From Fischerella sp. PCC 9605 (GTDB taxonomy: Bacteria > Cyanobacteriota > Cyanobacteriia > Cyanobacteriales > Nostocaceae): a stretch of DNA of 64,000 bases. The stretch spans positions 554,390 through 618,389 of the forward strand of contig NZ_KI912149.1 of the NCBI RefSeq assembly GCF_000517105.1, given 5' to 3'. The first letter of the stretch is position 1; each line of letters begins with the position of its first letter. The notes below the pieces were generated by a model. It searched no databases and was not told where the DNA came from. It saw only the letters and a list, made by a program, of their open reading frames with translations. Position numbers and translations under genes: made by a program. Below, piece after piece: positions 53,379-62,387 of this stretch.

Positions 53379-55382
53379 TTAGGCTACTCTTCTTAGTGGT
53401 GTGTCGAGAATAACTTCAGCAACAGAGAAATCGTGTTTAATCTTTAAGTTGTTGAGATAGGTGATTGGGTCATCGGCGTTAAAGCTGGTGCCATCGAACA
53501 GCTTGATTGGCTGACGGGTATAACTGATATCCATACCCAGTTCGCGGGCAGCGGTACTAAACACACCAACTCGACACACCCGTTCGACAATTTCCACCCA
53601 ATTTCTCGGAAAAGGCACTTCACCCCAACGCGCTAATTGCGTCATAATCCATATTTGCTCAGTGCGGCTAGGGCGGTTGATGGCAGACTCTCCATAAAAT
53701 TGGTGATGGGCATATTCCCGCATGGGATGTTCTAAGTCACAGGTGGCATTATTGGGATCTTCGATTTGGATATATTCCATATCAGTGCTGACATATTCCC
53801 GCCGTGCCAAAATCTGCCGAATCTCCTCAGCATGTTGTGCAAACGAACAGTAATAGCAAGCTTCTAGTAAAGCTTTAGTCAAAGCAATGTAGGTGTTGGG
53901 ATAAGCTGTAGCCCAATCTTCCCGTACACCTAAGACTTTGCCTGGGTGTCCCAGCCACACTTCTAAGTCGGTAGCGATGGTAAAGCCACTGCCTTCAGAG
54001 GCGGCGCGGAAGTTCCAAGGTTCGCCTACACAGTAACCATCAATACTCCCAGCTTGCAAGTCAACTACCATCTGGGCTGGGGGAATTGTTTTAATGTCAA
54101 CATCCCGATCGGGGTCAACGCCTCCTGCTGCTAGCCAGTAACGCAATAGTAAACTGTGCATTGAGGAAGGATGCACTACCCCCATGATATGGCGTTTGTC
54201 GCGGGTACTCTTCAGGTACTGTTTGAAGTCTGCGACGGTTTGTATCCCTTGGTCGTAAAAGCGTTTTGCCAGGGTGATGGCATTACCATTGCGCGTCATC
54301 GTGAGGGAGGTAATCACAGGCAGTGGTCGGTTGTCATTTCCTCCCAGTGTTAACCACATCGGCATACCAGAAGGCATTTGGGCAGCGTCTAAATATCCGC
54401 CAGCAATGCCATCAACAATGCCACGCCAACTTGTTTCGCGCACTAAGTTAACATCATCTAAGCCGTGTTTGGCGAAAAAGCCTTTTTCTTTTGCTATTGC
54501 TAAGGGGGCACAAGCAGTCAGAGGTACAAAGCCAATTTCGAGATTGACTTTTTCTAAACCGTGCTTGGCGACAATCGTTGTTTTGCGTGCCCGAATTTTT
54601 TTGATCCGTTTCTGTTGGTTGAGGAAGTAAATCATTTCACTCCGCAAGCTGTAGTAGCTGGGATGTTCAACTACTTCCATGCGTTTGCGGGGTCTGGGGA
54701 TATCTACTTCTAAAATGCTACCAATTTTTGATTCTGGGCCGTTGGTAAGCATGACTATTCTGTCAGAAAGCAGCACTGCTTCGTCTACGTCATGCGTCAC
54801 CATGACGGCAGTGACTTCGTTTTCTTCGCAGATTTGCATTAACTGTTCTTGCAGATTTCCCCGCGTCAGGGCATCTAAAGCACCGAAGGGTTCATCAAGC
54901 AAGAGTAATTTGGGGCGAATGGCTAAAGCGCGGGCGATCGCGACTCGTTGTTTTTGTCCACCTGATAACATCGTCGGGGGTTTTTCTGCATGGGGACGCA
55001 ATCCCACCATATCAATATGTTTTTCTACTATGGCGCGACGTTCCCCCGCAGGTAAATCTTTCATGACTGAGTTTACAGCCAAGGAAATATTTTCTCGTAC
55101 TGTCCGCCAAGGCAACAAAGAATAATTTTGAAATACCACCATTCGGTCTGGCCCTGGTTTGGCAATGCGTTTCCCTTCTAGGGTGACGACACCTTCTGTT
55201 GGTAAATCCAGACCAGCAATCATATTTAATAAAGTGGATTTACCACAACCAGAGTGACCAATTAGAGAAACAAATTCTCCTTTTTTAATTTGCAGGTCAA
55301 TACCTTTAAGGGCAATGTACTGACCGCCACCTGTGAGATTAAAAACTTTATCAATTTGATCAACAGCAACGAATACGCTCAT
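53379..55382 (-). CDS. nrtC: Nitrate ABC transporter ATPase NrtC with regulatory NrtA-like domain
   Basis: 667 residues, the expected NrtC length. ATPase 1-260 (GHSGCGKSTLLNMIAGLD, LSGGQKQRVAIARALA, LLLLDEPFGALD, MVTHDVDEAVLL), then a linker and an NrtA-like solute-binding domain (about 285-667, [20 protein letters not shown]). The C-terminal domain senses cytosolic nitrate/ammonium status and inhibits transport in Synechococcus. Confidence 0.97.
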   Translation of the reverse strand: MSVFVAVDQIDKVFNLTGGGQYIALKGIDLQIKKGEFVSLIGHSGCGKSTLLNMIAGLDLPTEGVVTLEGKRIAKPGPDRMVVFQNYSLLPWRTVRENISLAVNSVMKDLPAGERRAIVEKHIDMVGLRPHAEKPPTMLSGGQKQRVAIARALAIRPKLLLLDEPFGALDALTRGNLQEQLMQICEENEVTAVMVTHDVDEAVLLSDRIVMLTNGPESKIGSILEVDIPRPRKRMEVVEHPSYYSLRSEMIYFLNQQKRIKKIRARKTTIVAKHGLEKVNLEIGFVPLTACAPLAIAKEKGFFAKHGLDDVNLVRETSWRGIVDGIAGGYLDAAQMPSGMPMWLTLGGNDNRPLPVITSLTMTRNGNAITLAKRFYDQGIQTVADFKQYLKSTRDKRHIMGVVHPSSMHSLLLRYWLAAGGVDPDRDVDIKTIPPAQMVVDLQAGSIDGYCVGEPWNFRAASEGSGFTIATDLEVWLGHPGKVLGVREDWATAYPNTYIALTKALLEACYYCSFAQHAEEIRQILARREYVSTDMEYIQIEDPNNATCDLEHPMREYAHHQFYGESAINRPSRTEQIWIMTQLARWGEVPFPRNWVEIVERVCRVGVFSTAARELGMDISYTRQPIKLFDGTSFNADDPITYLNNLKIKHDFSVAEVILDTPLRRVA

Positions 55383-55383
55383 T

Positions 55384-55489
55384 TGTCATTAGCCCTTTGT
55401 TAGTGGTTAGTGGTTAGTGGTTAGTGGTTAGTGGTTAGTGGTTAGTTAAATTGCTTAATAACTACTAACTACTAACCACCAACTAATAA
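55384..55489 (-). repeat. STRR array between nrtB and nrtC
   Basis: At least seven tandem TTAGTGG heptads (55398-55446) and, further on, ACTACTAACCA copies in the opposite sense (about 55461-55490), able to pair with the first set as a long hairpin. Confidence 0.9.
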
Positions 55490-56329
55490 CTATTTTTGTT
55501 CTGCTGGCAAAATCCGTGTTTGAATCCAAGCCATCAGTTTGTCTAACAGCAAACCAACAGCACCGATGTAGACAAGAGCCAAGATGATTTCGCTAACGTT
55601 ATTATTTTGATAAGCATCCCAGATAAAGAAGCCGATACCGACAATACCGGACATAACAATTTCTGCGGCGATAATTGCCAACCAAGCCAAACCGATCGCA
55701 ATTCTCAATCCTGTAAAAATGTAGGGTAAAGCAGCAGGAATGAGGATATTAAAGAAGTACTCTTTTTTGGAAAGTTGGAGAACTTTAGCAACGTTGTTGT
55801 AGTCTTGAGGAATTTCTTTTACTCCTACAGCAGTGTTAATCAAGATAGGCCAAATTGCTGTGATGAAAATTACGAATAATGCCGCAGGTTCGTTTTGTCT
55901 TAAAGCTGCCAAAGAAATAGGAACCCACGCCAAGGGCGGTACGGTTCGCAAAAACTGAAAGAGCGGATCTAAAGCCTTGGACATTGTTTTATTCACACCA
56001 ATTAAAATTCCCAAGGCAATACCAAAAACCGCCGCAAGAGTGTAACTAATTGCTACCCGTTGCAAACTTGCCCAAATCTGCCAAAACAAACCTTTATCGA
56101 TGCCACCTCTGTCATAAAAGGGATACAAAATCAATATCCAAGTGTCTTGAATAACCTGTATTGGCCCTGGCAATGTTGCACCTGGAATCCAAGAAAATAA
56201 TTGCCACGCACCTAAAAAGATAAGTATGGCAATAACAGGCGGTATCAAGTCAGGAAATTGCTTTTGCAGACGAGATATGAAGCTATTATCGAAGTTATTG
56301 TTGGTGCGGCGTCTGGTGGCTATTGTCAT
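55490..56329 (-). CDS. nrtB: Nitrate ABC transporter permease NrtB
   Basis: 279 residues, six TM helices. LGAWQLFSWIPGATLPGP, then FLRTVPPLAWVPISLAALRQ and the EAA-like loop VLQLSKKEYFFNILIPAALPYIFTGLR are typical of NrtB/SsuC permeases. It forms the membrane channel with NrtC/NrtD. Between nrtA (93-bp gap) and nrtC (107-bp gap). Confidence 0.96.
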   Translation of the reverse strand: MTIATRRRTNNNFDNSFISRLQKQFPDLIPPVIAILIFLGAWQLFSWIPGATLPGPIQVIQDTWILILYPFYDRGGIDKGLFWQIWASLQRVAISYTLAAVFGIALGILIGVNKTMSKALDPLFQFLRTVPPLAWVPISLAALRQNEPAALFVIFITAIWPILINTAVGVKEIPQDYNNVAKVLQLSKKEYFFNILIPAALPYIFTGLRIAIGLAWLAIIAAEIVMSGIVGIGFFIWDAYQNNNVSEIILALVYIGAVGLLLDKLMAWIQTRILPAEQK

Positions 56330-56344
56330 TGTTTTTTCTCCTGA

Positions 56345-56422
56345 AATTGCTGGTGGTTGGTGGTTGTTTTTTAGTGGTTAGTGGTTCATTTTATCTACTA
56401 ACTACTAACTATTAACCAATAA
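56345..56422 (-). repeat. STRR array between nrtA and nrtB
   Basis: GGTGGTTG and TTAGTGG units (56352-56390) face ACTACTAACTATTAACC (56398-56420). As in the other nrt gaps the arrays are in opposite sense and could pair. Confidence 0.85.
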
Positions 56423-57790
56423 CTAAACACTGACTTTCTTGATTTTGAGACTCTTCAAATATGCTTCTGGATTTTCTGGGTCAAACTTGATGCCATCAAA
56501 AAATTCTTCTACACCACGAGATGTACTTTTAGGAATGTCAGCAGCGGCGATTCCTGCTTCTTTTGCAGCTTCTTTCCAAATATCTTCGCGGTTAACTTTA
56601 TCAATTAATGCTTTGGCTTTCGTTAAGTAATCTTTTGGCAAGAAACCCCAGCGAACGCTTTCTGTGATAAACCACATATCATGGCTTTTATATGGATAAG
56701 AAACGTTTCCTTTTTCATCTTTCCAGTAGTACGCTGCCATTGATTTATCGTCAATCTTGCGACCATCACCCATGTCATATTGACCTTGGTATGGACCTTC
56801 AAGTATTTCTGCTGGCAGGTTGAAATAATTTCTTCCTCCAAGGATTTGTGCTGCTTCTTTGCGGTTCTCAAAGTTATCCAACCATTGCTGCGCTTCCATA
56901 ATGCCTTTTAAAAGCGCTTTGGTCGCTTTGGGATTTTTATCAACCCAGTCTGCCCTCATGGCAAAGTATTCTTCAGGGTGATTCTTCCAAATTTCTGCTG
57001 TTAATGCTGCTAAAAAGCCAATTTTGTCTTTAACAATGCGGTAGGGCCAAGGATCACCTGTACTGAAAGCATCCATTGTTCCCGTTTTCATGTTGGCGAC
57101 AGTTTGGGCTGCTGGGACTGTTAACAGTTTGATATCAGCATCTGGATCGATATCACCAGCAGCTAACCAATAGCGAATCCAAAAATCTTGGTTGACTGCG
57201 GGAAATGTTTGAGCTGCGGTAAAAGGTGTGTTGGTTGATTTGAGTTGACTAAATAAAGACTTTGCGCCAGCAAGTTGTAAACTAACACCCTTGCCTTGAT
57301 GTTTGCTAGCAATAGCAATTCCGTTCCCATGCGTATTCAACTGCGCTAAAACATACATGGGAATTTTTTGATTGCCCTTGGTGATTATACCTTCTGTAAT
57401 TAAATGCGGCATCGGCATCTGCCATTGACCGCCATCAATACCACCACCAGCAGAACCAATTTCTACGTTATCCCTTGCCGAACCCCAAGAAGCTTGTTTG
57501 GAAAGTTCAACTTCGCTCATGCCATACTTGGCAAAAAACCCTTTTTCTTTAGCAATAATTAGAGGAGCAGACTCAACAATTGGAATATATCCCAACTTCA
57601 CCTTCTTTGTTTCTGGTGTTTGTTCGGGACTAAGATTGGCAATCGGCTGTACTGCTGATTGTGTTTGGGCGTTACCACCTCCCGGTTCTGGTGGATTTCC
57701 CAAACAACCTTTGAGCAAAACAGCACCCGCAGAAGCTCCAGCTGTTAATAGAAATTTACGGCGAGAAAATTGATTGAAAAATGCAGACAT
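56423..57790 (-). CDS. nrtA: Nitrate ABC transporter substrate-binding lipoprotein NrtA
   Basis: 455 residues from the ATG at 57790; GGAG lies at good spacing before it, and the ATG two codons earlier is too close. Twin-Arg-like [21 protein letters not shown] gives a lipoprotein signal with the Cys near 29. [23 protein letters not shown] opens the binding domain, and [16 protein letters not shown] and DPWPYRIV line the nitrate pocket. NrtA binds nitrate and nitrite in the periplasm. First gene of the operon; nirA, usually in front, is absent here. Confidence 0.96.
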   Translation of the reverse strand: MSAFFNQFSRRKFLLTAGASAGAVLLKGCLGNPPEPGGGNAQTQSAVQPIANLSPEQTPETKKVKLGYIPIVESAPLIIAKEKGFFAKYGMSEVELSKQASWGSARDNVEIGSAGGGIDGGQWQMPMPHLITEGIITKGNQKIPMYVLAQLNTHGNGIAIASKHQGKGVSLQLAGAKSLFSQLKSTNTPFTAAQTFPAVNQDFWIRYWLAAGDIDPDADIKLLTVPAAQTVANMKTGTMDAFSTGDPWPYRIVKDKIGFLAALTAEIWKNHPEEYFAMRADWVDKNPKATKALLKGIMEAQQWLDNFENRKEAAQILGGRNYFNLPAEILEGPYQGQYDMGDGRKIDDKSMAAYYWKDEKGNVSYPYKSHDMWFITESVRWGFLPKDYLTKAKALIDKVNREDIWKEAAKEAGIAAADIPKSTSRGVEEFFDGIKFDPENPEAYLKSLKIKKVSV

Positions 57791-58261
57791 AAACATCTCC
57801 TTTTATTAAATGTCATTTTTTGGCATGAAAAATTTGGCAAGTAAAACTTGATGTTTCTTGCACTATTAAGGCGTAGATAACGCTATGTATTACGAGTCGT
57901 CATCAGCCAATCTCATTCCAAGAAAGGCGACGAAAAACCCTTGTAAAAAATCTGTATTTTGAAGCAGACCCATGTATATATTTTTGAAGCAACCATTAAA
58001 CAATCGTTAAGCCTGTTGAAATTAGCTTACAGCTTTTACAAGGAAAATAGTTAATTTCTCAAACATAATTATTAAATAAATTTTGGATTACTCTTATAAG
58101 TAAATGTTTATATGTACGAAGTAATGCACGTTTGAGGCATCTTGAATAATTCCACTACTATAATGTCTATTGCGAAAAATCTATGCTTACAGGAACGCCG
58201 AATCGGCTTTTAAAAGTTCATCTAAACTGATTGATTTTTAAATATAATTTGTGAAGAAAAC

Positions 58262-58303
58262 GCATAGAAAAAAGTCAATAATAATTAGAGCTTTTTTCTA
58301 TGC
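58262..58303. terminator. 13-bp inverted repeat upstream of nrtA
   Basis: GCATAGAAAAAAG and CTTTTTTCTATGC form a perfect 13-bp stem with a 16-base loop, with A and T runs on either strand. It would isolate the nrt promoter from the GGDEF gene upstream on the same strand. The region 57791-58261 is AT-rich, without ORFs, and contains the nrtA promoter. Confidence 0.55.
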
Positions 58304-58352
58304 TTTATGTAGCCATCATGAGCTACGTAAACCCTATGAATTCTCTTGTCTT

Positions 58353-58477
58353 AGGGACTTCTAAATAAAAAAACATCCCAAATTTTCTTGTGGGATGGAT
58401 GTCCTCACCCGTCACATCTGAGGGCAGGCAGGATGCCCACCCCACAATCCGGGATAATTTATTTTTTGGAAATCCCT
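58353..58477. repeat. MITE-like element, family B copy 2
   Basis: Left end AGGGACTTCTAAATAAAAAA and right end ATTTTTTGGAAATCCCT are inverted repeats; inner arms ACATCCC/GGGATAAT extend them. Same ends as the element at 4377-4496 beside modBC. Confidence 0.75.
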
Positions 58478-58512
58478 TAACCCAAGCCAAGCGATCGCTA
58501 CCACAACCACTA

Positions 58513-58616
58513 ATACCATTTCACAAAAACTCTGATACAAATACAGACAGTGTAGAGACGCGAAATTTCGCGTCTCTACAAAATTTATATGTATCGTGAT
58601 TAACGTGAAATGGTAT
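58513..58616. repeat. MITE-like element, family G, with central 30-bp palindrome
   Basis: Perfect 12-bp terminal inverted repeats ATACCATTTCAC / GTGAAATGGTAT enclose a perfect palindrome (58551-58580, arms TGTAGAGACGCGAAA and TTTCGCGTCTCTACA). It ends nine bases from the stop of the GGDEF gene. Confidence 0.85.
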
Positions 58617-58624
58617 AACAATAA

Positions 58625-60613
58625 TTAACCAACAACAACGCGATCGCGCCCCTTTCTCTTGGCTTGATAAAGTCCTTGTTCGGCTGCTATGACAAGAGTT
58701 TCAGGCTCAGTTTCCGGTTCGGGAATCATGCTAGCAACACCTAAACTCACCGTTAAGACATTTGCCGGCAAACCACCAATACCCGGATATTCACAGGGGA
58801 TTGCTAAAGCTTTTACTTGTTCGCGAATGTTTTCGGCGATGTATACAGCAGCAATTGCATCTGCATGGGTGAGAATAGCAAATTCTTCCCCTCCATAACG
58901 AGCCACCAATACTGAACTATGTTCTTGTCTGCAATTAGCACTCCGTAAAGTTTCAGCAGTACCTAAAGCTGTACTGGCATAGGATAGATTACTATTTCCC
59001 AACGAATGCTTAACGCAGTTACGAATAGTGTCAGCGATTTGCTGCAAACAACTATCTCCTGCGTGATTACCGTAAGTTTTGTTGTAAATTTTGAAATAGT
59101 CAATATCACATAATATCATTGATAAAGGAATGCCTGCGCGGGCAGAGTGTTGCCACTCTAACTTTAGGTAGGTATTAAAATAACGGCGATTGACTAGCTG
59201 AGTAAGTTCATCCAAACTAGAGAGGACGCGCAATTGTTGGTTTTCTTTCTCCAACTCTTCCACACGCATATTAATGCTGCCCTCCCTTGTATGAAGTTGC
59301 TGTTGAAAATACAGGCGATACAACTCACATGAAACAGAAGCGCGATCGCCCTCCAAGTTTACTAACCCAATACTATATAATTTATATGCCACTAGAGGCT
59401 CTAATTTTACAGGTTCTGTAGCTGCAATTATCTCAGACAAAGCATCTGCTAGTTGTGGTTCCTCTTGCAGCATTAACACATACTGCCTTAAATACTCTCT
59501 ATAAATTCCTGTATCTGTTGGTGCTTGTTGCAAAATCTGCCCGAGATCGCTTTCTAACCCTCCCTTACCAACCAGATGATACAAAGCCAACCTGACTAAG
59601 TAAGGATGTCCCCCCACCATTGCCACCAATTTTTCTGCATCAGAGCCATCTGTCCAGTCTAGTCCGTGACGTTGCGCCAAGTCCTGTACCTGCTCTTTCG
59701 TAAATGGTGGTAAACGCAACGGCAAACCAATATTAAACGGAGATTGAGTCACTCTCAGGGGAACAAGAATTTCTGTTGAGTAAGCCATTACCGTGCGGAG
59801 TTTTTGCCAAATCTCCACTTGTTTGGCTTTTTCATACCAAGAACGCAATAGAGGTAGAAAGTCCCAGGCAATTTCTGGATACTCAAATACCCAATCAACT
59901 TCATTCAATGCCAGAACCAGGGGAGTTTCTATTGACTTGAGCAAGTACGTCTGGAAATATAGAGAGCAGCTGATTTTACTGCCCATATCCTCATCCCAAA
60001 AATCATTGAGTTTTGGTTCTAACTGTAACTCTCTACTAACATTGGCACAGAACCAGCGCAGAAATTTATCAAGGTTGGCAAATACTGCTTTGTCTGCTTG
60101 TTGAAAGTCTATACTCACCGTTTTGTAGCCAATATTGACTGCATGAGCCAATATCCTTAAGATTAGGGAACTTTTTCCCATTCTTTTAGGAGCTTTAATG
60201 CAGATGACACTTCCAGGCTCAGTAATTTCTGCATATGCTAACTCTTCAATCGGTGGGCGAGAAATGTAGAATCTAGAATCAAGCGATACTGGTGCATTTG
60301 GAAATTCTAGGGATATTGCCGTAGCAGCGCGATTGAATTCTTTGATTAATTGCTGCTGCATCTTACCTAGTTCGCGAGGTTCCAGAGTCTGGCGAAAGTT
60401 GGATTTATTAATAGTTTCTTGCCAAGAATCACTCAATAATTGCCATAAATGAGCAGCAACTTTTCTAACTCGTTCTTCTCCGTAATGTGCTTCTAACGCT
60501 ATGCTGGTGTAAGTTTTTCCCTCCCAAGAAGAACGCAAAACGATCTCTTGCAGCGGCGTCAAAGCGTTGGGTAAGCTTGCTTTTAGTAGAAGTATTACTT
60601 CATCTATAGTCAT
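58625..60613 (-). CDS. AAA-like ATPase fused to diguanylate cyclase (GGDEF)
   Basis: 662 residues, no TM helix. Residues 1-100 form an HTH-like N-terminal domain (ALTPLQEIVLRSSWEGKTYTSIA) seen in cyanobacterial vWA/MoxR-associated proteins. An AAA-like domain follows (about 110-440) with P-loop CIKAPKRMGKSSLILRILAH and Walker B-like LVLALNEVDWVFEYP. A short coiled coil (VEELEKENQQLRVLSSLDEL) leads to GGDEF (470-662) with intact GGEEF at 574-578. It probably makes cyclic-di-GMP in response to nucleotide- or partner-dependent changes in the AAA part. No I-site RxxD is clear just before GGEEF. Confidence 0.88.
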   Translation of the reverse strand: MTIDEVILLLKASLPNALTPLQEIVLRSSWEGKTYTSIALEAHYGEERVRKVAAHLWQLLSDSWQETINKSNFRQTLEPRELGKMQQQLIKEFNRAATAISLEFPNAPVSLDSRFYISRPPIEELAYAEITEPGSVICIKAPKRMGKSSLILRILAHAVNIGYKTVSIDFQQADKAVFANLDKFLRWFCANVSRELQLEPKLNDFWDEDMGSKISCSLYFQTYLLKSIETPLVLALNEVDWVFEYPEIAWDFLPLLRSWYEKAKQVEIWQKLRTVMAYSTEILVPLRVTQSPFNIGLPLRLPPFTKEQVQDLAQRHGLDWTDGSDAEKLVAMVGGHPYLVRLALYHLVGKGGLESDLGQILQQAPTDTGIYREYLRQYVLMLQEEPQLADALSEIIAATEPVKLEPLVAYKLYSIGLVNLEGDRASVSCELYRLYFQQQLHTREGSINMRVEELEKENQQLRVLSSLDELTQLVNRRYFNTYLKLEWQHSARAGIPLSMILCDIDYFKIYNKTYGNHAGDSCLQQIADTIRNCVKHSLGNSNLSYASTALGTAETLRSANCRQEHSSVLVARYGGEEFAILTHADAIAAVYIAENIREQVKALAIPCEYPGIGGLPANVLTVSLGVASMIPEPETEPETLVIAAEQGLYQAKRKGRDRVVVG

Positions 60614-60886
60614 CAGTCATCGGCTCTTGTTCTACATAGTAATTACTCAATAGTGATAGAGACTGATATATTTTCCACTTGGTTGCGGTAATCTTACCAA
60701 ATTAGCAATATTTTGGCGTTTTTCATAATTTTTCAGTTCATCCTGCTAAAACAGTTTCAAAGTTAGCAGCTACATGATATCTTTCTCATCGTACCAGCAG
60801 CTATACACATTGAAAAAAGCAATAAGAAAATGAATCCGACCAGTCACCATAAATGACGGGTACATGCCAGAATATTACTGAGAAAA

Positions 60887-61504
60887 ATGCATACAAGCAT
60901 CTCTATGACTTTGAGCGCTACCTCTAAACGTCGAAAATTACCAACCCAAGCAATAGGAGCTAAAATTTTCCACTGGATTAACATCATTAGCCTATTTATC
61001 ATGCTCACCAGTGGACTACAAATTTATAATGCTAACCCTGTTTTTGGTGGAAGGTTAGGTTGGCATATTCCGCCCATATTTACTTTGGGCGGTTGGTTAG
61101 CAGGAGGTAGACACTGGCATTTTGCAGCCATGTGGCTTTTCTCGCTCAACCTTTTTTGGTATGGATTTTATATTTTAATTACCCGTCGCTGGCAACATCG
61201 GTTTGTTGGTGCTAATGACATCAAGGCATTACAAAAAACTCAGAATTCCAAGCGCCTTGTTTATGCTTGGCATCGCATCGTTTATACGAGTATTATTCCG
61301 ATTCTTTTGCTAGCAATATTTACAGGTATAGGAATGTATAAACCAGCTCAATTTCCTTGGATTGTGGATATGTTTGGCAGTTGGCAAGGACTGCGAATCA
61401 TTCATTTTTCTTCAGTACCACTCGCGATCGTCTTTGCGATCGTTCACTCCTGGTTAGGAAGAAAAGCCGGCGGTTCGGAATTGACGGATTCAATGTTTTG
61501 GTGA
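60887..61504 (+). CDS. Cytochrome b561-type membrane subunit
   Basis: 205 residues, four main TM helices with haem-ligand His candidates in AKIFHWINIISLF, GRHWHFAAMWLF, YAWHRIVYTS and RIIHFSSVPLAIVFAIVHSW. This resembles the thiosulfate reductase/Ni-hydrogenase cytochrome b family and not the MsrQ flavocytochrome family. ATG at 60887, or 60905 six codons later. The next gene, 76 bp on, is a periplasmic molybdoenzyme, so this is probably its quinone-linked electron partner. Confidence 0.85.
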   Translation: MHTSISMTLSATSKRRKLPTQAIGAKIFHWINIISLFIMLTSGLQIYNANPVFGGRLGWHIPPIFTLGGWLAGGRHWHFAAMWLFSLNLFWYGFYILITRRWQHRFVGANDIKALQKTQNSKRLVYAWHRIVYTSIIPILLLAIFTGIGMYKPAQFPWIVDMFGSWQGLRIIHFSSVPLAIVFAIVHSWLGRKAGGSELTDSMFW

Positions 61505-61580
61505 ACGAGGAGAGGTAAGGGAGAGGGGGAGAAAAACTAATGACAATGATTAACCACTAACCACTAACTACTAACAAATT

Positions 61581-62294
61581 ATGCCTGTATATCGTCCTAA
61601 ATTAACACGCCGTCAAATTTTACAAATTTCTGGATTAACTGGTATTAATTTTATTCTCGGTGGCTGTGGTGTCCCGATATTAGAAGATGTTGTGGGCAAA
61701 GTCTCGGAACCGCTGAATCAGAAGGTAGAGACATTAATATTCAAAGCGCAAAAGCCAGTACCGGAATTCAATGAGAGTGAGATTCAACCCGAGGCTTTAA
61801 TAATCAATAGCTTTAGAGGTACTCCTATTATTGATCCAACTAACTATCGTTTGGTTGTTGACGGTGAGGTGAACAATCCCCTTACTCTCGGCATGGCAGA
61901 AATCCAAGATTTGCCTCTGGTTTCAATGATTATTCGTCATGTTTGCGTGGAAGGTTGGGCGGCGATCGTGCAATGGGGAGGCGTACGTCTGCAAGAACTT
62001 GTTGCTCTTGCCCAGCCCAGAGATAATGTCAAATATGCCTACTTTCAATCAGCGGATGGCTATTATTCTAGCTGGGATATTGCTTCGGCACTTCATCCTC
62101 AGACTTTGCTGGCTTATCAAAAAAACGGTAAACCTCTACCCACAGAAAATGGTGCGCCCTTGCGTTTGGCTTCCCCGATTAAACTCGGTTATAAGCAGAG
62201 TAAATGGGTAACTCGGGTTACGCTAGTGAGTCATTTGTTTCCGCGAAAGGGGTACTGGGAGGATCAAGGTTACGAATGGTTTGCTGGACTGTAG
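61581..62294 (+). CDS. Sulfite-oxidase-fold molybdopterin oxidoreductase, YedY/MsrP-like
   Basis: 237 residues. A Tat-like signal with lipobox-like end (LTRRQILQISGLTGINFILGGCG) precedes the sulfite-oxidase fold: YRLVVDGEVNNPLTL, IIRHVCVEGWAAIVQWGGVR with the Mo-ligand Cys in HVCVEGW, YFQSADGYYSSWDI, and PLRLASPIKLGYKQSKWVTRV. Members oxidise sulfite or reduce methionine sulfoxide; the substrate here is open. The cytochrome b561 partner instead of MsrQ argues against a standard MsrPQ system. A CTAACCACTAACTACTAAC repeat ends just before the ATG. Confidence 0.88.
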   Translation: MPVYRPKLTRRQILQISGLTGINFILGGCGVPILEDVVGKVSEPLNQKVETLIFKAQKPVPEFNESEIQPEALIINSFRGTPIIDPTNYRLVVDGEVNNPLTLGMAEIQDLPLVSMIIRHVCVEGWAAIVQWGGVRLQELVALAQPRDNVKYAYFQSADGYYSSWDIASALHPQTLLAYQKNGKPLPTENGAPLRLASPIKLGYKQSKWVTRVTLVSHLFPRKGYWEDQGYEWFAGL

Positions 62295-62387
62295 ATAGAT
62301 AGTTAAGAAATATGAAAATGTTAAGATGCTAGACACACAAAGTCTGCATTAGCAGGCTTTTGAATTTCCTGTGTTTGTGATTGAAAA

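Noticed and set aside
57791-58261. NtcA site upstream of nrtA
   Set aside because: Only near matches were found (for example ATA-N8-TAC near 57872-57885), without a well-spaced -10 box, so no site is claimed.
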